A DNA stretch of 31,966 nt from Pelargonium cotyledonis (taxonomy: Eukaryota; Streptophyta; Magnoliopsida; Geraniales; Geraniaceae). The position numbers and the translations under genes are program-made. A model generated the notes under the pieces. That model worked only from the letters and a program-made list of their open reading frames with translations, searched no databases and was not told the origin of the DNA. Shown piece after piece: positions 25,396 to 31,966 of this stretch (the stretch's first letter is position 1; the number at the start of each line of letters is the position of its first letter). Location: assembly GCA_036897625.1 (NCBI GenBank), contig JAYMTA010000299.1, positions 1 through 31,966 on the forward strand, given 5' to 3'.

Positions 25396-25568
25396 CCCCT
25401 TTTTCACAGAGAGAAGAGGATCCTCTCATAACTCACTTTCACTTTCTCTCTTTAAAAGCTCTAGAGCTCCCTTGTGATATTCATGGACTTACTCTCACGC
25501 CGGATGCGGTGTCCCGGATCACAACCCCGGGTCGTCGTTCTTTGGTGTTTTGATCCTCGCAAGTAACA

Positions 25569-26190
25569 GTTGCCGGGACGATCAAGGTACGTGGACGACC
25601 GACTAACTCAAGACTTAGAACATTTTAGGTTCCTTCAACGTACGTGGACAAGAAGACTTGACATATCATCACCCAAGTGTGCTTGCATTGACCCCCGGTC
25701 AAAACAAGAGCATGAGAAATCCAACTTGACTCTTCCATCAATGACTCGATTCTCGATCTCATCGTCCTTATCGTCATCGGTGATGGGCTCCAATTCGAGT
25801 TCTAGCAAATGGGTTCTCCAGTCGACTTTCCAAGCCCATGTGAGCTTGAATCTGTATCAGAGGTTTATTTGGTTGGCTGACATGGAAAAAAAATCTAATG
25901 TGAACGGGTGACGGGGCATTGCCGGTGAAGTGGACGTGCAAGACATGCAATAGCAAGTCATTTGGACCAAATCAAAAAAATAAAATAAAATACAGAGGTT
26001 TGATCAATAGTAAAAACTACTCGAAAATCATTTCCATAATTTCAACAAGTACAAGATGTTTGCACCAATTTACCTCTAAAAAGTTGTATTTGAAGTTAGG
26101 ACTTAATTGGTCCTATTGTACTCTTATTTTCCATCATATATATTGACTTGTGAAGTAACATGATTTGGCATAACACCAGAGTTTTATTTT
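25569..26190 (+). other. internal remnant of the LTR element and spacer
   Basis: The first ~130 bases after the LTR end (ACGATCAAGGTACGTGGACG, with GTACGTGGAC repeated at 25639) are probably the start of the retroelement interior. No gag motif follows. 25700-26190 is unassigned, and no host gene is recognised. Confidence 0.35.
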
Positions 26191-27339
26191 GGGCAAATTG
26201 CAATAAGCTACCACGTACTTGACACTTAAAGTACTTAGGTATAGGTGCCCAGAAGCTTCATAAGTAGCATATAAGAACCTAAACTTAGCTTTTAGAACTT
26301 TCACCGTTTATTTGGATGGTTTGGTTTTGAAAATACCGTTTTATCTTTAAGTGGAAAAAAAATACCACAGCCAAATGGTCCCTTAACATAAATTAAATTT
26401 TAAAAAAAAACTATTCATCTTCTCAGATCTGATCTCTGGCCACACTCCAACTCCCGCGACACCTCCGCCGACACCATGCTGAGTCACACCATCTCCGTCG
26501 AGCTAGAGCTCGTGCAGATGGTCGACCCTCCCTCCCCCCCCCCCGGCCACGGCTCCGTCGAGCATGCCTCCACGCCGATTAGTAGATTTGGTCGAGCACA
26601 GAGCTCGACCGTCGTCGAGATCTGGAGTGCTCTGTTTCATCGAGATCATGATGTGCTCTGTTTCATCGCACGGAGCTCGACCGACGACGACTGGGCGTGA
26701 GACCATGGAAGACGACGACGACGAGCTCTCTCACGGCCACAATGTTCGTGCTCCATTGTCGAAGGAGATCGGGTTGTTTATTGCTCCAGATCTGGTCGTG
26801 AGAGAGAGCTCGACGGTGATTCTCGACGGTGACGACGACAGTGATGCTCGACGATGACGACGACGGCGAAGGAGGAGGTCGTTCTTCTCTGGAAACGAAC
26901 GACCACGACCCGAACCCATATATGGGTTCGATTTTTGGTACAATTTTTTATTCATATTTGATTGTGTTGATTTGGTTTGAATTTGTGTAGATTTAGGTAA
27001 TAATAAAATAAATAAAAAATATTGAATTGAATTGGATTTGTTTTGATATTTGCAAGTGTTCATATTTTTTGGCGGTAATGCAATTTTTGGCGACCGGGAA
27101 ATTCATAGGTTCGCCGGTATTTTTTATCAATTCAGGAAGTAGGACATTTTGGCCATTTTCATTTATTTAACTGTATGTGCAATGCACATGACTGATTATG
27201 TTTAAAAAAAGTGAAACCATCCAAATTACCGGTGAAAATTTTAAAAGCCAAGTTTAGATTCTTACGTGCTACTTAAAAACTTTTGAGTATCTTGGTGTTT
27301 TAAGTGTCAAGTACGTGGTAGCTTACTGTAATTTTCTAA
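26191..27339. mobile_element. long-TIR element with GC-rich core (MULE-like)
   Basis: Inverted repeats of about 130 bp: 26191-~26330 pairs with ~27211-27339. The words AAGCTACCACGTACTTGACA (26206-26225), ACTTAAA, AAACTT(A/G)GCTTTTA and AATTTGGATGGTTT occur in reverse order and complement on the right. The interior (26440-26900) is GC-rich with GA/CGACGACG runs and a C11 homopolymer at 26534-26544, and holds several short open frames. The layout matches the Pack-MULE at 19.6-21.4 kb, but the captured sequence is not recognised and no 9-bp duplication is visible. Confidence 0.65.
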
Positions 27340-27672
27340 GGTCTGAGGGAATTCAATACTGTTACAAGTCTTACCCCAAGCTCTGCACAGAACCTATATA
27401 CACAAACTCAAAACCATCTCAATTTTAACATAATGTTCTACTTATTTTGATTTGTATAAATAAAGAGCCAAATATTACAAATAAAAAGAAAGAACCAAAG
27501 CAATCACAGAATGTGAATACAATATATGGGCACCAGTACCACATGACCAACAACACCAACTGATCTCCATGAAAAATCAGGACAGTACTAGACCACAAAA
27601 CAAGACAACATATAATTGAAAACCTTAACTTTTTTTGTAGTCACTCTCATTCATAGCAAATTCTTGTGGAAC
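27340..27672 (-). other. 3'UTR of the glyoxalase-like gene and spacer
   Basis: Likely 3'UTR of the minus-strand gene directly above it, running into the right end of the long-TIR element. No other signal is seen. Confidence 0.4.
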
Positions 27673-28480
27673 TTAGAATGAGAAGTTCATCATGTCCATG
27701 CTCAAGCTCTCCATCATGAGGGTCTCCATAAGTCCACATTTGGTAGGAGTCTTGGAGAAACTGGTGGCCCTAGCCGGCTTGAAGGCACAGGCCGCGGAGG
27801 CGGAGAGAGGAAGGATTGGGATGTTCTCACAGTTGCATAGCTCAACCATGTATCCATCTGGGTCATGGAAGAACACTTGCTCCACCTTGTTCCCATCATC
27901 CTCCACCACTGCTGTCACATACCTCATCCCCATCTCCTCCAGCCTCTTCATCACCAATCCAACATCACTGCACTAAATTTCACATATTACATGATCTTGG
28001 TTAGCTAGTACTAATCATTAGAAAAATAAAAAACATACAACAAGTTATAGTCTTGATTACTTGGAAGGAGATGTGATTGTCCTTGGGATTAATGGGTCGA
28101 GCTTCGTTATTACAACCGGTGTCAAACTCATCAATATCTGGATTTTCGATCAAATGTATCCCGATTCCATAGTTGTAAAGCCTGCATTACATCAAAAGTA
28201 CAAGTTAGGCATGTGGTTTAAGGCATGTGTATCCCCTCGAGGACTCTGGTTTGAGTCTCCTATCAGGTGTTGGTATTTCAGATCAAAAGAGAGTTGTTAG
28301 ATGATAGAGAACTAACCAAGCTCCATTGAAGTTGAAAGAAGACGGGCGTTTGATGAGAACGAAGCCTAAGACATCCTGGTAGAATCTCGCCGAATCCCAG
28401 ACTGATGTACACATGAGAGACACATGGTTGAGGGAGAGCAAAGGCAGGGGCTTGTAGCTGCATGCTTCTTCAATCTCCAT
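27673..28480 (-). CDS. glyoxalase I-like VOC protein (GLYI4/GLYI7 type)
   Basis: Complete 3-exon gene, 194 aa. Exons: 28480-28317, 28181-28061, 27972-27673, all GT-AG and in frame (585 nt). It is a single vicinal-oxygen-chelate (glyoxalase/bleomycin-resistance) domain, residues ~16-142. The four candidate metal or active-site positions of the fold are His19 (SLNHVSL), Glu67 (GIHLIE), His91 (DNHISFQ) and Glu139 (GYMVELC). The motif VFFHDPDG precedes the last one. The C-terminal ~50 residues (AFKPARATSFSKTP.. to MNFSF) are variable in relatives. Plant GLYI4-like proteins are linked to methylglyoxal and jasmonate responses, but many lack classical lactoylglutathione lyase activity, so the substrate is uncertain. 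An in-frame upstream Met at 28531 would add 17 basic residues; the shorter start fits the family. Confidence 0.92.
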
Positions 28481-30815
28481 TTTTCTTTTTAATTTGTGTT
28501 TCTTGCAATGCACAAAACATGTTACCAACAATGGTCCTTTTATAACCTGGAAAGTTGGTGTATGTCCTGTTGAGAGTGAGGAACTTTCCTAGCAGATTCT
28601 TTCAGAAACTCAATCAAACGCAGAGTGAGTCGTTTTCTTGATCAACAATGATCCTTTTAACCTCACTTGCACACTATGTTTAATTTATGTGGCCGGTACG
28701 GTTCTTGAGTAAAAATTCAATGTTGTTTGAAGTAGGATCAAGAGTGACATTTAGCTAACAAGTGGGTCCATTTCTCTGATCTCTAGAGTCTAGATAGTGA
28801 TCAAAATCTCAAGAATATTAGTTCCAAAAATGGTGATATACTGTACTTGTTATAGCTAGTGGAAGATTACAAAAACTGAGAAATTTCTGTGATGCTTCCT
28901 CTTGCAACAACCGATTGATTGAAAAAAACATACTAGTAGTAGTAACGTATGGTGATTCTGGTAAAATTAGTAAAATTAAACCATAAATATATTAACGTGT
29001 GTGTGTGGCTTGAAATTGCATCAAGTTATTGTCCAGAAATGAGTGAATCTGATCTGCATGAAGCCAAACCAAAATGCTTGAAACAAGCATGCATGCATGT
29101 GCTCAAATCTTCTCTTTCTACTATTTTCTTTGCCCGGTAATAGGCTCTCATGATTTGGCTTATTTTCTCCATTCAAAAATCACATTCATAAAAAAGACAA
29201 GTACCAAAAGCTACAGCAGAATATGGTTATCCCTTACTGAAGCCTAAAATTTAATTTTCTATTTTTTCTCTAAACTAAAATACTGTTTCTTTTTCCAACA
29301 TAAGTGCCAAAATCGTACGTGAGGAAACGAGATATACAAATCAGTAAATGAAACAAAATGCCAGATTTTTGAAATGTAAATCTTGTCAAATCTAACAAGC
29401 TTACGGACATTCTTTACTACAGATCTAGATACTCAAATCACAATCGAAAAAACATTAATAACATATTTACATAATTCCAAAACATCTTCGCCGCAGTTTC
29501 AAAAAGTCGCCGAGAAAATCCCTCAAAATATCATTAAACTACACATACTTAGCAAAGGAAAGAATTGACCGGACACAAACACGTCTAATCAACGGTGAAT
29601 GCGTGTTTTAAAGATACAAAACGAACGCAATTACAAAATGCGAGCCCAAACACGCTAATCTTCCATTGAATCCGTTGTACCCTGGTACAGCAAACCAAGG
29701 TCCAATTCTGTAGAACCCTATTGTCCTTGCGTAAAAAAATATAAACCCAAGTTTTTGGCAAGTCAACTGAGTCTATCAACTCAACAACTAGCCTACTTCC
29801 ACTCTTCTTTGCCTCAATTCTATTACTTCATCTTAAAATGAGCGTCACATTTCCATTTCAAGAAGTTACGAATGAATTACTAATAATATCCGTATAAAAA
29901 GTAAGTATCCTTAAAAAATTTACGGTGCATGTTCATAGAGTTATAAAAGAAAATATATAACATTAACTAATTTCTCCTAATTTTTCTTCAAACCAACGCG
30001 TCCAGCCTATTTCGACATCTCTTTACCCGAATTCTAATATAATATTAAATTTGACTCCAAACAAAAACTTAAGTTGATACATGAAGGGTCCAACTAGTTT
30101 ATCAAGTGGCCACAAACTTCACATTGAAAACTTAACAGTTATTAACCAATCCAATGTATTGTACACTGGCAATCAAACTTTTATAGTAAAGCATATTGAA
30201 TAAAAATATCACTTCAATCATGAGAAAGTTGTTCTCGAGGGCCTCTGAGGGTACTATCCGTGTTATGGAGGTTTGAAGTCAAGAGCACGCAACTAATGTA
30301 TTTTCCGAACTTCACTTTTAAGAGGGGGTATTCAAAATACAGACGCAGTTCAAGTAAAGTAAAAGGAGTTATTTGTTTATGGAATGTGAAAATTACAGTA
30401 CTAAGAGTCGCATAGGATTCTTTTTTTATATATAAAAAAAATGTGTGTGTGTAATGTAGCATTGCTTATTCAAACTAAAAATTACTTATGTGAAGATGCA
30501 GAGAATAGTATATTTAAAGGAATTACCTAGAAAAGCCTCTGCAGAGTAAACGAAGGACCTTCAAAAACTCTGAAAATAGCTGCAATGCAGGAAAACAAAT
30601 TCTGAAGATCTTGCCCCGACGACAAACAGTAAATCATAAATACTCGGACAGAACCTCTGCAAGTACTTCATTTAAAAGCCAATCTTTACAAAATATTGTT
30701 ATCTTAAGGATTTGGACATTTGGCTTCACTTGAAACAATCTCGGGTATCTAGTTCAACTCCTCTGCTCCTCGTTTCCAGGAAAATACCCAAGCCTTGTTT
30801 CTCAATCTTGGTCCC
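28481..30815. other. long intergenic stretch
   Basis: About 2.3 kb. 28481-28800 probably holds the promoter of the glyoxalase-like gene. The rest is AT-rich, with a (GT)n tract at about 30439-30452 and short unassigned frames. I see no gene, RNA gene or clear transposon boundary. The last ~300 bases are the likely 3' flank of the PPR sequence. Confidence 0.45.
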
Positions 30816-31966
30816 TCAGAACATCAGGCTTACAGCTCCAAAGCTTTCAACTTTCTCAGCAGCACTTTTCTTCATTGTATGAAGCTTGTTTATTACTGTA
30901 TCATAAGTAACTGTGTCAGGCTTGCAATTTACCTCTCCCTTTTCCTTCATATCCATTAGAAATTCAGCAGCAACATCAACTTTTCCCATTTTGCAAAACC
31001 CATACATCAATGTAGTGTAAGTAATTATGTCAGGCTTGACACTTCCCTCTTCCATCTTCCTCAACAACTCAATAGCAGCGTCAATGTTACCCACTTTACA
31101 TAGCCTGTTTATATATATAGAATAAGTAACTTCACCAGGTTTCAAACCTCTCCCTTCCATCTTCCTAAGCAACTCATAAGCAGCGTCGATGTTTCCCATT
31201 TTACAAAGCCCGTTTATCAATGTATTATAAGTAACTTCATTAGGTTTCAAACCTCTCCCCTCCATCTTTCTTAGCAACTCATAAGCACCATCAATGTTAC
31301 CTTCTTTGCAAAGCCCATTTATCATGTTATTCCATCAGGTCTAAAGCCTCTCTCTTCCATCTTCCTCAACAACACAACAGCATCATCACTATTACCTGCT
31401 TTGCAAAGCCCATCTGCCAATGTATTATAAGTAGCTACATTAGGTTTCAAACCTCTCCCTTCCATCTTCCTAAGCAACTCACAAGCAGCGTCGATGTTTC
31501 CCATTTTGCAAAGCCCATCTATCAATGTATTATAAGTAACTTCATCAGGTTTTAAATCTCTCTTCCATCTTCCTCAACAACTCAATAGCAGCGTCAATGT
31601 TACCCACTTTGCATAGCCTGTTTATAAATATAGAATAAGTAACTTCATCAGGTTTCAAACCTCTCCCTTCCATCTCCCTAAGCAACTCATAAGAAGCATC
31701 AATGTTACCCAATTTGCAAAGCCCATTTATCAATGTATTATAAGTAACTATGTTAGGCTGGTTAGGTCCCTCCTCCATCTCCTTGAATATCCTCAAAGCA
31801 GCATCAATTTTACCCAATTTGCAACAGTTAATCACGATGGTCGTAGTATAGGTATCAGATGGGACTCCAGATCTACACGTCCTCAGGCAAAGATATGACT
31901 TGAGAGTAATGCTTGTTTCTTGCAATTCCACTCAATATTTGATTCAATTCTTTAACATCAGGCCTC
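30816..31966 (-). pseudogene. Rf-like P-class PPR protein, frameshifted, runs off the window
   Basis: At least nine 35-residue PPR units of the form VTYNTLINGLCKxGNIDAAYELLRKMEGRGLKP run on the minus strand and end at ...ESFGAVSLMF-stop (30816). P-class PPR proteins of the restorer-of-fertility-like clade bind organellar RNA, usually in mitochondria. The frame is broken three times. Near 31881-31895 it shifts between HYSQVISL and the SGVPSDTYTT unit. Near 31551 two bases are missing (MEERFKT-stop). Near 31328 about ten bases are missing after GFRPDGIT. The last two losses sum to 12, so the outer segments share a frame but premature stops remain. The N-terminus with any targeting peptide lies beyond the window. 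It could be a pseudogene of an Rf-like cluster; assembly error is the alternative. Confidence 0.85.
31081..31740 (-). repeat. 513-bp block duplication inside the PPR array
   Basis: The two-unit pattern ...YNTLINGLCKxGNIDAxYELLRxMEGRGLKPxEVTYSIxINRLCKVGNIDAAIELLRKMEE is nearly the same, also at DNA level, at 31081-31230 and 31594-31740. The anchor TCAATGTTACCCACTTT occurs at 31081 and 31594, 513 bases apart. Five full PPR units would be 525 bases. Confidence 0.8.

Larger units (their letters stand above)
22930..25568 (+). mobile_element. LTR of a (probably Ty3/Gypsy) retrotransposon, C-rich, left edge uncertain
   Basis: The right end is well supported: a TATA box (TATAAATA, 25388-25395) lies 173 bases before a terminus GCAAGTAACA ending in ACA at 25568. 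It is followed at once by GTTGCCGGG (25569-25577), a remnant of the GGCGCCGTTGCCGGG primer-binding-type sequence of plant Gypsy elements. The left edge could be TGTCTACACC at 22932 or TGAAGACACG at about 23129. The 23.2-25.1 kb part is very C-rich and G-poor on this strand and made of imperfect short repeats (CCAAGGC, TCCATGGATCC) plus the tandem arrays listed separately. Open frames here run in all phases and look spurious. No gag or pol is visible. Confidence 0.6.

Noticed and set aside
27692-28004. Plus-strand frames antisense to the glyoxalase-like exon 3
   Set aside because: They are shadows of the conserved VOC exon on the minus strand.

Overview
The window reads as nuclear DNA of a flowering plant, almost certainly a eudicot (possibly Rosaceae, but I cannot name the species). 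It has many short-intron genes of plant-specific families, AT-rich introns, plastid and secretory targeting sequences, an Rf-like PPR array, and plant LINE, Mutator-like and LTR-retrotransposon remnants. All gene models below were assembled by hand from splice sites, frame continuity and remembered family sequences; no database was searched.

Layout. 1-1000: repeat-derived intergenic DNA with a 3' poly(A)-tailed retroelement-like piece. 1157-5724 (+): complete 14-exon gene for a PHAF1/UPF0183 (C16orf70-like) autophagy protein, 402 aa. 6745-6913 (-): degenerate tRNA-Glu(CUC)-like sequence, possibly a SINE head. 8501-10227 (+): complete 4-exon gene for a CPP1/DUF3353 J-like plastid membrane protein, 277 aa, with a long 5'UTR intron. 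As I remember it, the same two families are neighbours in Arabidopsis (At3g51130-At3g51140), so this looks like conserved microsynteny. 10880-12020: decayed LINE pieces. 12563-16604 (-): complete 12-exon gene for an EDA2-like S28 serine carboxypeptidase, 479 aa, apparently using two GC-AG introns. 17264-18599 (-): BBX18/19-type double B-box gene with a 7-residue deletion that removes the last zinc ligand of B-box 2, and a downstream frameshift that shortens the protein to 141 aa.

19555-21432 is a Mutator-like element with ~120-bp terminal inverted repeats that carries a fragment of the RNA polymerase II subunit gene NRPB3/RPB3 (a Pack-MULE). A second Mutator-type MITE with a perfect 9-bp target duplication (20394-20964) is nested inside it. 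21786-22830 (-) is a LINE ORF2 C-terminal remnant. About 22930-25700 is a C-rich LTR-retrotransposon segment with internal 77-bp and 28-bp tandem repeats, a TATA box and a primer-binding-site remnant. 26191-27339 is another long-TIR element with a GC-rich core.

27673-28480 (-): complete 3-exon glyoxalase I-like (VOC) gene, 194 aa. 28500-30815 is intergenic with nothing recognised. 30816-31966 (-): a P-class, Rf-like PPR array running off the window end, broken by three frameshifts; two of them account exactly for the 12 nt by which an internal block duplication falls short of 525 bp.

The genes do not form a pathway. The window is ordinary syntenic gene space (first 19 kb) followed by a transposon-rich stretch and a decaying member of a fast-evolving PPR family. 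I found no convincing new multi-gene system. The most unusual items are the nested Pack-MULE, the damaged B-box gene and the PPR block duplication.
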